The notes: a model not told the origin generated them from the sequence alone. A DNA stretch of 36,720 nt from Gracilaria vermiculophylla (GCA_019155205.2 JAHNZQ020000181.1:2614534-2651253); one strand, 5' to 3'; numbered from the stretch's first letter, positions 21,309 through 30,919 are shown. Made by a program: numbers and translations.

Positions 21309-21702
21309 GATGTAACCGCATTTCGCTCGCGCTATGGACCCCTGATCTCGTACTTTCTCTTTTGACGGTAAGATTTTTTTTCGATCGTATTAGAGAGGCC
21401 TTCGAACACTAGTTCCTGGTGTTGATATGAAGTATCAACTTATAAATAGCATCAAACAGCAGAATATCCTTTCTGTACTGAAGCGTGTTTTAGCGTTATA
21501 GACATTTCTCGTTGCAATATACGCTTTTTAAGTGAATGACTCAACTACTATCACAAAGCTCGGTGGAATAGTCTTTCGCAGATGTAAATTATCCCAGTCT
21601 TGCCATGTTGATCGCTATAAAGTAGGTCCTTACAGTAGAAGCAAGTTTTCAGGGGTACAATATTTCCCATTTTTTTCAAAGGGAAAATAACGATAACCTA
21701 TG
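21309..21702. other. Convergent 3' spacer
   Basis: This is an AT-rich spacer between the stops of the alpha/beta hydrolase (+) and the EndoU gene (-). No gene, repeat or RNA is recognised. Confidence 0.6.
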
Positions 21703-22707
21703 CTATCCCAAGGGTGGAAACTCTTCAGAGTCATGCAAAACAGTGGCGTCAACCTGCTCAAGCTGATCATCGTCCTCGTGCTTATCAACATACCCATTCT
21801 CGTTCCATCCGCCTTCCCCACATCGGTACTCCTGTAGTTGATCTGTGTCTACGTCTTGTAGGCATGGGAAAGCACTAGTGATCTTATTATCAAACTCATA
21901 TATACGAAGTTGCACGAGGTAGGGTCCGAGCTGAGCATCACTTTCAACATGATTTCTCTCTTCCCTAGTGAACCAGAGCAATGTATACATTGCAACCTCG
22001 AATTCTGGTGAGGTGCCAATGAACATTGAGGATACGCTTTTCAAACAGCCAAACCATTGAAAACGGATAATTAAGACCTGTTGGTTCGACAAAGGTGCAC
22101 TGTCACAAAAATCTCCCTGGAAGTCAACGTAGCCCATGTAGTCAAAGTTGCCACGCTGTTCCTCAATGTAGACCTGAATATAGTTGTGAAGTCCTTTCAC
22201 ATCATCGCCATCGATCTCACCACAAAACACATGCTCAAAGGCCGAGGAATCTCTTGCGCGCCCTCTATCATACATTCCAAACCACAAGTCACCCAGAACT
22301 TGTTGAAATTCTTCCATCGAAGAAGCGACATCATATCCATTTTCGCAAAGCCATTGGAACACAAATTTTACACACTCAGTTTCAGATATGCATTGCAGGA
22401 ACGCGTGCTCTTCCTCTTTTTCCTCCTCGGATACACGTTCTGGTACCCCCTGCTTGACCACATAATTGTCCAACAACCGTCGGAACAACCTGTAGGAATC
22501 GATCTCCCAGACATCATCCGAGAAATGTTCAAACAGCGGCACTCGTGCAGCATCCTCGGAGCAGTGGTCGGTGCGGTGTTGGGGACTGATGACGTAGTGC
22601 TTGTCCGGAACAAGCCTGTTGGAATCGAGCTTCCATAGCAGAGACACCGCCTCGGATGGTGAGCCGGAAGAGCTTGCTAGCGCCTCTTCAACAGAAATGG
22701 AGCTCAT
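21703..22707 (-). CDS. EndoU (XendoU-type) endoribonuclease
   Basis: The 334-residue protein is an EndoU-family nuclease, an enzyme that cuts RNA at uridines and leaves a 2',3'-cyclic phosphate (family knowledge). The catalytic set of XendoU is visible: His159 in SSAFEHVFCGE, His174 in GLHNYIQ and Lys223 in CLKSVSSMFIG, followed by the conserved TSPEFEVAMYTLLWF. The region DYMGYVDF also fits. Residues 1-60 and the acidic C-terminal tail (about 285-334, with runs of Asp/Glu and the end EEFPPLG) are not part of the core. No signal peptide or membrane helix is seen, so a cytosolic or nuclear location is inferred, unlike secreted animal placental-protein-11 forms. The ATG at 22707 lies in a strong CGCACCATGA context. 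There is no intron. Confidence 0.88.
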   Translation of the reverse strand: MSSISVEEALASSSGSPSEAVSLLWKLDSNRLVPDKHYVISPQHRTDHCSEDAARVPLFEHFSDDVWEIDSYRLFRRLLDNYVVKQGVPERVSEEEKEEEHAFLQCISETECVKFVFQWLCENGYDVASSMEEFQQVLGDLWFGMYDRGRARDSSAFEHVFCGEIDGDDVKGLHNYIQVYIEEQRGNFDYMGYVDFQGDFCDSAPLSNQQVLIIRFQWFGCLKSVSSMFIGTSPEFEVAMYTLLWFTREERNHVESDAQLGPYLVQLRIYEFDNKITSAFPCLQDVDTDQLQEYRCGEGGWNENGYVDKHEDDDQLEQVDATVLHDSEEFPPLG

Positions 22708-23554
22708 GGTGCGCCCACGAGGATGCACCTTATTACCGTCACAATGGTTTATGATATGTAATGGCGCTCGACCCGATAGCGGGATTATCGGCAATTGCGC
22801 GGGTAGCACGCGCTGCCTGTGATGCTTGACGCGCGCAAATTGTGAAGCAGAGAAAATCTTGAAACTTACACCGACCCATACTTTACAACCGTTCCGGCCA
22901 AGTGCGCACTTGTGGGCGAGATTGCGCTTAATGACGCATGGTTTCGCCGTCGTTTTCCCGAGTTCCGCGTCTCGTGTCTTTCACCAATCGGAGTGCATCT
23001 GTAGCCAAAAGCATTCTTCCATTCAAATCTTGTCTGCGTCCGGATACAGCGTACCCGAACTACCCGAGCGCTTCGTCCCATCGATATACTCTTTGAAGCT
23101 TGTGCCTTTTTTTTTGAATTTAAAACAGTTCTCTTCACCAAGTCGAAGACGACATACTGGAAGATGTAAAATAGGCGTCTCAGACAAAGCATAATGATAA
23201 CGAACAAGCTTTCGTTTAAAACAAAGCGTTGTAAATACTACAGTGGTGATGGATGAATCAAGGTGACAGTGCGGGAACGCGGAGCACGGGCGAATGCAGT
23301 TGTCTCTTGCCTTGTTGCAACATGATGGAATGGGAAAACACGCGCAGCTGATTATCAAGATATGCGAATCATCCCATTGCAAGTGGGAAAGGAGGAAAAA
23401 TATTAACAAAGAATGTTCTTTTCTTTCGTGCGTTCAGATACATGCTATTATACACAAGTATATGGTACAGCGGCTTGTTGTACAACTATTCACAATAATA
23501 TACAAATGATGAAAGGCGTCAAATCTACCACGCATTGGAACGAGAACGCGCTTG
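22708..23554. other. Gap upstream of EndoU
   Basis: This stretch holds the presumed EndoU promoter (leftward) and further AT-rich DNA. Short frames on both strands have no recognisable features. No TATA box in the expected place is obvious. Confidence 0.5.
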
Positions 23555-23945
23555 TTAGACGGCTGCAGCGAGGAAGAGATACGTGAGTGTCCAGATGATG
23601 GAAGACGTACAAAGTAGACAAATTTGAAACACCGCATATAGCCCTCCCGACAGCAGCCCTTTGTGTCGACGGTTGTGAACCGATGGGGTGCCTCTCCGAC
23701 TGCCGCCGAGATCCCTGCCAGAAATCCCAATTCCCTAGATACATGGCAGGCCCTGGATAGTTGAAGATGTGGAGAGGAGGCCCCCTGGCGCAGCGCAGCT
23801 GCCCAGCGACGGAAGTGTAGTCAGCGTTCTGTAGACGCACGCAAGCAGTGAACGTGAAGCAAGAAGGTTAGCATCGCGCAGGAGAAGGCGGCAGAGCAGC
23901 ACGACGTTGGCAAGCGTACCTGACAGATTGCATTGACCAGGACAT
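23555..23945 (-). CDS. Candidate small spliced membrane protein
   Basis: A tentative gene model is complement(join(23555..23714,23920..23945)), 61 residues. The evidence is combined: a TATAAA on this strand at 24004-23999; an ATG 54 bp downstream of it; a good donor CAG|GTACGC at 23919, matching the donor style of other introns in the window; and an acceptor TTTCTGGCAG before 23714. The spliced frame stays open and ends in a hydrophobic C-terminal helix (about 28-61, including AVFQICLLCTSSIIWTLTYLFL). An alternative acceptor TCTACAG at 23829 gives a typical 91-bp intron but only a 36-residue frame with no such helix. I do not recognise the protein; the tail resembles small tail-anchored or V-ATPase subunit e-like helices only in general character. 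Confidence 0.35.
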
Positions 23946-23998
23946 ATGGGGCGGGCGGAGGAGGTGAAGTCAGCGGAGTCGCAGGCGCGGGCGCCGCC

Positions 23999-24004
23999 TT
24001 TATA
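23999..24004 (-). promoter_or_regulatory. TATA box for a minus-strand transcript
   Basis: TATAAA in the minus-strand context GGGGCTATAAAGGCGG is a near-ideal core promoter sequence in GC-rich flanks. It is followed within 55 bp by an ATG and then a consensus splice donor, which is the main reason for proposing a gene here. Confidence 0.5.
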
Positions 24005-24538
24005 GCCCCGCTCGTGTCAGCAGTTCGAATTGCACTGCGGGATTTGCATTGCGTGGATGCTGCTCGGAGTCGGCTCTCCTTCCTCTCCCGAATTGAGACG
24101 CGAGGTGCAAACGGCGAACTCCAACACGTGTGTTGGGGGTTTTGATCAATGCGCGCGCGCCGTTTCTCCGTGGCAGCGCGCGCGCGGCGCGTGCCGCCAC
24201 GCTCATCGTTGCAATGCTTGCAGACCACCCAGCGCAAGAGCTCCCTGCGATGTCCTCTTGCCTCACAACACACAACACGCAACAAGCACACCGATTTGCC
24301 TCCACCGATGGTTGTACGGATTGCTTCTTTTTCGCAAACGGCGCGAGCCGCTCGAGATGGGTCGTATACTGTCGTGAAGATGCATTTCCGCATGTAAAAG
24401 TAACTTATCGTCGTAACCCGCACACTGCTGTCCACAACGACGACCTCATTTACGTCATCCATTCTACGCTATTCTGTCCACTATAAACGCAGCACAGCGC
24501 CTTGGAAAGCGCGCATATACTCTACTCCCGTATCTTCA
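24005..24538. other. Spacer between the small gene and the aminotransferase 3' end
   Basis: Long overlapping frames exist on both strands (for instance minus-strand 23821-24462) but their composition is Arg/Cys-rich and unlike a known protein. It should contain the upstream promoter part of the candidate small gene and the 3' flank of the aminotransferase gene. Confidence 0.45.
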
Positions 24539-25900
24539 TCACGCAGCCATGTCGACGAGCACATTTTCAAACAGTTCCAGAACGCTATCCACTTGGTCTT
24601 GGGATATGATTAGTGGAGGAACAAACCGTACGACGTGTTTTCCAGCTGGGACAAGCAGCAATCCTTTGTTCATTGCCTTGCCCACCACGTCAGACGCTGC
24701 AATCTCTTTCATCTCAACCCCGCAAATCAGCCCTAGGCCTCGAACTTCCTTGATCGCATTTGGGAACCTTTCCGCAATTTGTCGCAGCCCATTTATCAGC
24801 TGAGCGCCTCGCTCTTCAGCGTTGCGGAGCACACCCGAGTCCAACTCTTTCGCCACAGCAAGGCCCGCGGCAGATGCCAGTGGGTTTCCACCAAAAGTGC
24901 TCGCATGGTCCCCGGCTTCAAAAACGTCACACCCGGCCTTGCAACACATGGCGCCGATTGGAACCCCGCCGCCAAGCCCTTTGGCAAGCGTGAATACATC
25001 CGGTTCGACACCGGTGTGTTCAAAGCCCCACAGCTTGCCTGTTCGACCCATGCCCACTTGCACTTCATCACACATTAATAGCGCTCCGGTCTTGTCGCAA
25101 ATTTCACGAGCGGCGGAGAAGAATGACGCTGAGCCGGGGTGAATGCCACCTTCTCCCTGACATGCTTCCAGCAGGATTGCAGCCAGGTTGTCGCCAATGC
25201 TCTCTGCCAGTTGCATCAGTCCAGCAGTGTCGTTGTACGTGACATATTGAAAGCCAGACACAAGCGGCCACCAGTTCTTGTGATATTTTGGCTGACCGGT
25301 TGCTGTGAGCGTAGCGATTGTTCGCCCATGAAAGGACTGATGAGCAGTGATGATTACGGGAACGTCAGATGGATTGGAGCCGTGTTTGAGGTGCCAGTTC
25401 TTGCGAGCAAGCTTGATGGCTGCCTCGTTGGCCTCCCCGCCTGAGTTGCAGAAGAAGGCCTTATCCGCCGGCGAGTTTGCCACAAGCCACGAAGCAAGCG
25501 CACCTTGCTCTGGGATGTAGTACAGATTTGAGACGTGTGTTATGCGCGACATCTGACGGGTAATGGCGTCGATTAGAGTGGGGTGGGCGTGACCCAGAGT
25601 ACAAGTGGCAATGCCTGCTACGCAGTCGATGTAGTGAGTGCCCTCCGTGTCATAGAGGTGAACGCCCTGTCCATGCGACATGGCGATAGGGTAGCGCGCA
25701 TACGTGTTCATGACGACCGAGTCAAATTGCTTGGGCGGCGAGAGCTTGGCGGCATCGGTTGCAACGGCACACGGTGTCTGTGGGCGGGAGGCGGCTTTAA
25801 AGTGCTCAGACTTGGTGACGGTGAGGGAGGAGGAGGCGCTCTGCGGGGGGGATGAGAAGAAGGAGCGAGTGAATGAAGGCGCGGAGAAGGCGAGCGACAT
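24539..25900 (-). CDS. Acetylornithine aminotransferase, plastid-targeted
   Basis: This intronless 453-residue class III PLP aminotransferase converts N-acetylglutamate semialdehyde to N-acetylornithine in arginine synthesis. The catalytic core starts near residue 60 (FDSVVMNTYARYPIAM). It has the PLP-phosphate segment CNSGGEANEAAIKLAR (151-166), the cofactor Asp in LLMCDEVQVGMGRTG (275-289), and the Schiff-base lysine Lys307 in TLAKGLGGGVPIGA. The order and spacing fit ArgD rather than GABA or ornithine transaminases, though close relatives cannot be fully excluded. Residues 1-55 (MSLAFSAPSFTRSFF, then Ser/Ala/Thr-rich) have the composition of a plastid transit peptide with Phe near the start, as in red-lineage plastids. 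The ATG at 25900 was chosen because it opens this leader; more upstream frame is Pro/Arg-rich. The gene is divergent from the CCA enzyme. Confidence 0.92.
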   Translation of the reverse strand: MSLAFSAPSFTRSFFSSPPQSASSSLTVTKSEHFKAASRPQTPCAVATDAAKLSPPKQFDSVVMNTYARYPIAMSHGQGVHLYDTEGTHYIDCVAGIATCTLGHAHPTLIDAITRQMSRITHVSNLYYIPEQGALASWLVANSPADKAFFCNSGGEANEAAIKLARKNWHLKHGSNPSDVPVIITAHQSFHGRTIATLTATGQPKYHKNWWPLVSGFQYVTYNDTAGLMQLAESIGDNLAAILLEACQGEGGIHPGSASFFSAAREICDKTGALLMCDEVQVGMGRTGKLWGFEHTGVEPDVFTLAKGLGGGVPIGAMCCKAGCDVFEAGDHASTFGGNPLASAAGLAVAKELDSGVLRNAEERGAQLINGLRQIAERFPNAIKEVRGLGLICGVEMKEIAASDVVGKAMNKGLLLVPAGKHVVRFVPPLIISQDQVDSVLELFENVLVDMAA

Positions 25901-26185
25901 GGCGAATTGGGTGAACGGTTTGGAGCAGGCGTGAGACGCGTCCAGGTGCGGGCTGTTTGGTACGGGGCTTGGGGGCGGCGCGCGCGGTTGGCGGGGCGCT
26001 TTTGATGGACCCAAGGCAGCTGCAAAGACGGGCGCGAGTCGGTGTGGGCGTAGCGCTACGGCGGCAGACGACTGCGCGGCGCTGGACCTCGTCCAAACGA
26101 GATCGTATGCGCCAGAAACGGCGCGCACGCGCGTGCCCCGCTGCCGACCGCGCCCCAAATTCCGCCGCCGCGGAGATATGAGCCG
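25901..26185. promoter_or_regulatory. Divergent promoter region (aminotransferase / CCA enzyme)
   Basis: There are 285 bp of GC-rich DNA between the two divergent start codons (366 bp if the second ATG of the CCA gene is used). No TATA box is seen. Shared regulation is possible but not shown by the sequence. Confidence 0.5.
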
Positions 26186-28063
26186 ATGAGCTGTGTTACA
26201 CGTGCGCCCATTCGCTCCACCGCGCTCCGTCGTGCGCAGCGCCGCCCGTACGCGCCCCCGCCGGCCATGACTTGCTCGCCTTTCTTCGTCGCCCCGCGCT
26301 GCCCTTACATCGTCGCGCTGCCTTCCTCCACGCGACGTCTCTGTCGCGCTCGCTCCTCTACCTTAGTCGTGTTGTCGTCTGCATTAGCCATTCGCTCGCT
26401 GCCGGCCTTTGTCCGCGCCGTGCGCGGCACCGCGTCGTGTCGTCTATCGTCTGCGCGAATGAAGCGCCCGCGCTCCCCCAGTCTGAGCACTATGAGCCCT
26501 CCTGAACCTAATCCGTCGCGCTTCAAGCCAGCAGCAACCCCCCAGAAACCGCCGCCCGTGTCGCTCACACCGCTGGAGACCAAACTCTTCGACTTGCTGC
26601 TGGAAGTCGCGCGAACGGTTTCGCCGCAGCCCACGCTGCGCGTTGCGGGTGGCTGGGTGCGCGACAAAATCCTTTACCCCAACGCCACTCTCACCAATGT
26701 GGACATTGACATTGCTTTGGACACAATGCTCGGCATCCAGTTTGCAGAACGCATCAACAACTACCTCGACCAGCATCACATGCCGCATGCTTCTGTTGGG
26801 CTCATACAGAAGAATCCCGACCAGAGCAAGCATCTGGAGACCGCCACGATGCGTGTCATGGACGTTTGTTTAGACTTGGTTAACCTGCGCACAGAGACTT
26901 ATTCTCACGACTCTCGCATTCCAAATATTAAGATTGGCACGCCGTACGAAGATGCCATGCGACGGGATCTTACTATCAATGCCCTGTTTTACAACATCAA
27001 CAATCGTACCATCGAGGATTTTACCAATCGCGGCTTGGACGATATCCGAGATCGCATCATTCGCACTCCGCTTCCACCTCAGACTACTTTGCTCGACGAC
27101 CCGCTTCGAGCTCTGCGCGCCATTCGTTTTGCCTCTCGCCTCAACTTCAGTTTCGATGGTCTCTTGTTTGATGCCTGTCGTCATGCGCGTGTGCACCAAG
27201 CTCTCGGTGCAAAGGTTTCCCGAGAGCGCATCTCACACGAGATCGATCGAGTCATCGCATGCGACAATGCCGCGCATGCAATTGGGCTCCTTGTGGAGTT
27301 AAGCCTGTTCCCTGTCGTATTCCGCCTTCCACCCGAGTTTGACATCGTAGGCAACGGTCGCGCGCCAGCCGACTTTCCTTCTGTTGCTCTGGGCGCTTTG
27401 CTCAATCTGCACCTTGTGAAACCGCCAGATAAATGTGCTGCGCCTCGAAAGATTGTTCGTTATGCAGCGCTGCTATCACCGCTTGCAGGTATGGAGTGCA
27501 ACCACTCTTTCTCGCGCAAGAAGCGAAAGGTTGTATCGGTTTGTCAGTATATTCTGAGGCATGAGCTCCGACTCGGGTCAAAGGATGTTGCAGGTGTATG
27601 TGCGCTTCATGATGCTGCGCTAAGTTTACAAAAACTTGTTCACAACGGTTCAGAAAAGTTGGACCGACTCAAAACCGGTCGTGTACTTCGAACTGCTGGG
27701 CCGTTCTGGCGCAGCGCACTCCAAATCGCTCTAGTGATGGAGCTGCGTCCCGCCAAAGGGGAACACTCGTACGCCGGGGGGATGAGCGGACCCTGTGATC
27801 AAATGGGCAATGATTGTCGCGTACTCATGGAAAACTACCGTGATTTTGCGGAGAAGGTTGAGCAAATGGGGTTGGAAGGTGTGTGGGACATCAAACCAAT
27901 GATTGACGGAAATCAATTGCTCAAAATGTTACCGAATCTCAAGAAAGGTCCGATACTAAGTGTTATAATGAACGACCAGATCGACTGGATCATTCAGAAT
28001 CCGGACAAAGGCCTCGAGGAAATATCAGAATGGGTAAACGACAGATACAAGCAGTACCAGTAG
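26186..28063 (+). CDS. CCA1: CCA-adding enzyme (tRNA nucleotidyltransferase)
   Basis: The protein of up to 625 residues adds or repairs the CCA end of tRNAs. It is a class II nucleotidyltransferase: RVAGGWVRDKIL (152-163, the GG-x-VRD motif), metal-binding NVDIDIAL with Asp173 and Asp175, RRDLTINALFYN, EDFTNRGLDDIRDRIIRTPL, and the nucleotide-template block DDPLRALRAIRFASRL. The catalytic core begins near residue 126. Three in-frame ATGs precede it: 26186, 26267 and 26459. The first two give Arg/Ser-rich leaders suited to an organelle, and the third gives MKRPRSPS, suited to the cytosol and nucleus. Yeast CCA1 uses multiple starts in this way, so one gene may serve several compartments (inference). 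The C-terminal region (about 430-625) is typical of eukaryotic enzymes. No intron is seen. Confidence 0.93.
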   Translation: MSCVTRAPIRSTALRRAQRRPYAPPPAMTCSPFFVAPRCPYIVALPSSTRRLCRARSSTLVVLSSALAIRSLPAFVRAVRGTASCRLSSARMKRPRSPSLSTMSPPEPNPSRFKPAATPQKPPPVSLTPLETKLFDLLLEVARTVSPQPTLRVAGGWVRDKILYPNATLTNVDIDIALDTMLGIQFAERINNYLDQHHMPHASVGLIQKNPDQSKHLETATMRVMDVCLDLVNLRTETYSHDSRIPNIKIGTPYEDAMRRDLTINALFYNINNRTIEDFTNRGLDDIRDRIIRTPLPPQTTLLDDPLRALRAIRFASRLNFSFDGLLFDACRHARVHQALGAKVSRERISHEIDRVIACDNAAHAIGLLVELSLFPVVFRLPPEFDIVGNGRAPADFPSVALGALLNLHLVKPPDKCAAPRKIVRYAALLSPLAGMECNHSFSRKKRKVVSVCQYILRHELRLGSKDVAGVCALHDAALSLQKLVHNGSEKLDRLKTGRVLRTAGPFWRSALQIALVMELRPAKGEHSYAGGMSGPCDQMGNDCRVLMENYRDFAEKVEQMGLEGVWDIKPMIDGNQLLKMLPNLKKGPILSVIMNDQIDWIIQNPDKGLEEISEWVNDRYKQYQ

Positions 28064-29553
28064 TTTACTACTAAAACCTTCGTCTAACGTTCAATGACAT
28101 AGATTGCTCTGTTCTTTGATGCCGGTCGCGCACTATTTACCGTGGGCAGTGCCCCCGGGAATTTCGTGAGTATGCGAGATGTGCACGCCCCCACAAAGTC
28201 TCAAGGTGTCCATCATTGAAGGTGCTAATATCTGGGATTGCAGCATACGGTGTCAATGGCGATTCGAAAGTTGCATCTGGGGTCGTCGAGTGTGAATGCC
28301 TGCTTTTAGCGCCAGGTCGTTGGACAGCCTTGGAAAGTTGTCCATAAGAACTGTGAGACGCATGCGACCCTACGTCCGACCAGGGACCATTCGCTCAGGA
28401 TCAGGTGCAGTGCTACAAAACATTCATTCAGCGTCTGTACAGATATCGGGCTTGCGTTTTTCCCGATATGTTCACAACGCACAGCGGATGGTATGTCCTG
28501 TTGGATCTGGGGTTTGAGATTTTGGGAATCGATTGGTTCAGCACAAGTGTTCAAAAGTTTTCGATCATCCAGCTGTGCCAAAACAGTATTCCTCGCGTGT
28601 TGAGGCATTCGACGTATTCTTTCCCACGCTCAAACGGACGAAGGGAGCGAGGAAAGCTGCCATGCAGTTGGATGTCGTATAATTAGTTGTCTGATTGGAA
28701 ACACGAACGTAACAGAATGTGTCCCGCAGGCTGACAACCTAACAAGGGAACATGGGGCATGGACAAGGAGTGAGACACACAGTAGCCATGGCGAGTATTT
28801 GGTCCTGGGTCTCGAACACACCAAGGGCGAATTCTCTCCTGTCCTCCTGTGCTTGAGAAAACATCACCCAACAGTTTGCATAGACCAACTCGCTGCGTCA
28901 CTGAAAACTGAAAGCAGGCACCGTTACGTTCTGATTATTTGGGTTTCACGGTTTCCTCTCTTCTCTTGCACATGTTGCATGACGTTGCGAACCATAGTAA
29001 GTGTACTGGTTCAACAAATGGTTCTGAAAGAGCAGTTGAAAGTTTTGAGTTGATGTTTGGCTGCCTTTCGTGTGGCACTCCCCTAGCCGGAGACTGCGTC
29101 GTAGACTAAGGAGCCATGAACTTATCGCTCAAGTCACCGTGGCAAAACCCTCTTCGCGATTCGAGACGCACTGTGTGTTCACTTTTCACACATGTCACGT
29201 TCTTTGTCTTCATTGTTTTGACCCCTGAAACAGGGATTGAATGCAATTCCGAGGCAGAAAAGTGTCACGAAGGTGTTTCCACCGCACACCTCTCTCCCTC
29301 TCCCGTAGACGACTGACAATGAATGCTAAATGAACGTGTTCGTGAACATTAATTGCATGATTAGTCTCTCCAGCCACGTCTCTCATCAATTGCGGCGCTT
29401 GTGTTCTGATTGTCAGCTCACTACTTAAAGAGCCTTGGTCTGTTTGTTTGCTACCCTCTGTCGCCCGCCGCCCGCCATCCTCCGCCCATCCTCCCCCCCA
29501 TCCTCACACCTCCCTCTCCCGCCGTTTCCTTTCCACAACCACAACAACAACCG
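28064..29553. other. Gene-poor gap
   Basis: Of 1.5 kb, no frame resembles a known family. A minus-strand frame at 28306-28608 and a plus-strand frame at 28405-28686 are similar in length and overlap, so neither is favoured. The right end must contain the promoter and leader of the 180-residue protein; the pyrimidine-rich stretch at 29455-29535 is a likely leader. Confidence 0.5.
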
Positions 29554-30096
29554 ATGGACTTGGCGAAGTTGATTTTCATCGACAGCGTCGGGGACGTCTA
29601 TATGCCAGACGTCCTGCTGGAGCTCACGGTGGTTATCGGACTGGCCGCCAGTTTTGGATACAAGGCGGTCAATTACGATGATTGGCTGCACAGAAACGAT
29701 GCGTCGCAGCACGACGCGTCGGTTTCCCAACTGGCGGCCAGTGCGACCTTCAAGGGCTCGCCGAGGCGGTCGCCGCGAAGGCACAGCCGATCGCCGAGGG
29801 GCTCGCCGGGGAGAAGGTCGCGGGAACAGATAGGGGCTCCCAGGGGAGTGGCGAAGGGTTCTAAGAAGCTCAGGCTTCAACGGATCCCGAGCCACAGGTT
29901 CAATAGGGACGCAATTTTGGAGATGGTGCATGTCCCAGGGGCTCCAGTGATCCGCATGTCCATGCTGGGACGGCGGGAAGCTAGCGGCGTACCTAGTGCT
30001 GAGGTGACGTTCGGGAGCCCTGAAGACTGCACCAGGGTATACGGGGTGGTGAGGGAGCCCCTGGAGCGCGACGGGATCTCGGTTAGCCAGGTCTAG
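29554..30096 (+). CDS. Unrecognised membrane-anchored Arg/Ser-rich protein
   Basis: This 180-residue protein is not one I recognise. Residues 1-17 are a short N-terminal segment (MDLAKLIFIDSVGDVYM), and about 18-37 form a single hydrophobic helix (PDVLLELTVVIGLAASFGYKA). A Ser/Ala-rich linker follows. Residues 68-90 are a repeat of SPRR/SPRG units resembling an RS domain or a basic phospho-site cluster. The C-terminal 75 residues look folded (RDAILEMVHVPGAP, then AEVTFGSPEDCTRVYGVVREPL); the second piece slightly recalls one half of an RNA-recognition fold, but this is weak. The ATG at 29554 was chosen because it follows a pyrimidine/CAA-rich leader and the sequence before it is Pro-rich and leader-like. 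Codon use is GC-rich like neighbouring real genes. No intron signals are needed. Confidence 0.6.
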   Translation: MDLAKLIFIDSVGDVYMPDVLLELTVVIGLAASFGYKAVNYDDWLHRNDASQHDASVSQLAASATFKGSPRRSPRRHSRSPRGSPGRRSREQIGAPRGVAKGSKKLRLQRIPSHRFNRDAILEMVHVPGAPVIRMSMLGRREASGVPSAEVTFGSPEDCTRVYGVVREPLERDGISVSQV

Positions 30097-30919
30097 GATG
30101 GGCGTTCTCGGACGGGCATTCTTAGTGTTTAGCACAAGATGTATAGATGTAGGCCCGATAAAGACAAGACGACTTGTGTTGTAATTGATTTTTGGACCTC
30201 TTCCGCGAGCGTTTTGAGTGCACGACCTTGTTCAGCAGCAGCAATACGAAACGAAAAGGCGACCGAAACGGCGACGGGCGAGAGGAACACAAACAAGTAT
30301 AGAAAACAGGAACAGAAGCGGGAATGGCTGGGGGACGTGAAACTCTGCAATCAAACTGCGCAATCAAGCTGATTTGCAGTCAAGCTGTGCAAATCTGTAG
30401 CCGTAAGCATGGGAACGCAGCCCCAAACGCAGAAGACGTTCAAGCTTGGAGCGAGGTGCACAACACGGTGGACAGTCCCGTCCAGAGCCCCCTGCTGAGT
30501 CCTATCGTCGTCAAGTTCCATTCCCCCAAAGAACAATGTTTGTGACAACACATGCAGACCGCTTTTGCATCGAAAACGAAGCGGCTGGTCTGCCAAAAAG
30601 TCACGCAGCCGAAAAGTCTGCAACACCATGCGGCTCCAAGTTTTGTATTGAACATGTATATGTACCGTATGTAGGTAAGGAAGAACACAATAGATGACAT
30701 ACACACTGCGCAAATGATCGTGCGATGAAGTTTACAAACGACAAGTATATCGACAGAACAGAGCAGTGCAAATCGAGCACAAACATCACTGGTGGTCCGG
30801 TCAGCAAAGCAGTCGGCGGTGAAGCCAAGGGAAAGCATGGCATGTGCGTTCATATCAAAGCCAGGTCGCGACGAGGTCCACCCCTGAGCATAAAGCAATG
30901 GGCTCCAGCACAAACAGGA
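30097..30919. other. Convergent 3' spacer
   Basis: This is 0.8 kb between the stops of the Arg/Ser-rich protein (+) and the Pro-rich protein (-). Only short overlapping frames are present and no repeat or RNA is recognised. Confidence 0.55.

Noticed and set aside
23821..24462. Minus-strand 213-codon frame
   Set aside because: Its composition is Arg/Cys/Ser-rich with no domain, it begins upstream of a strong TATA box on the same strand, and it reads through a consensus splice donor.
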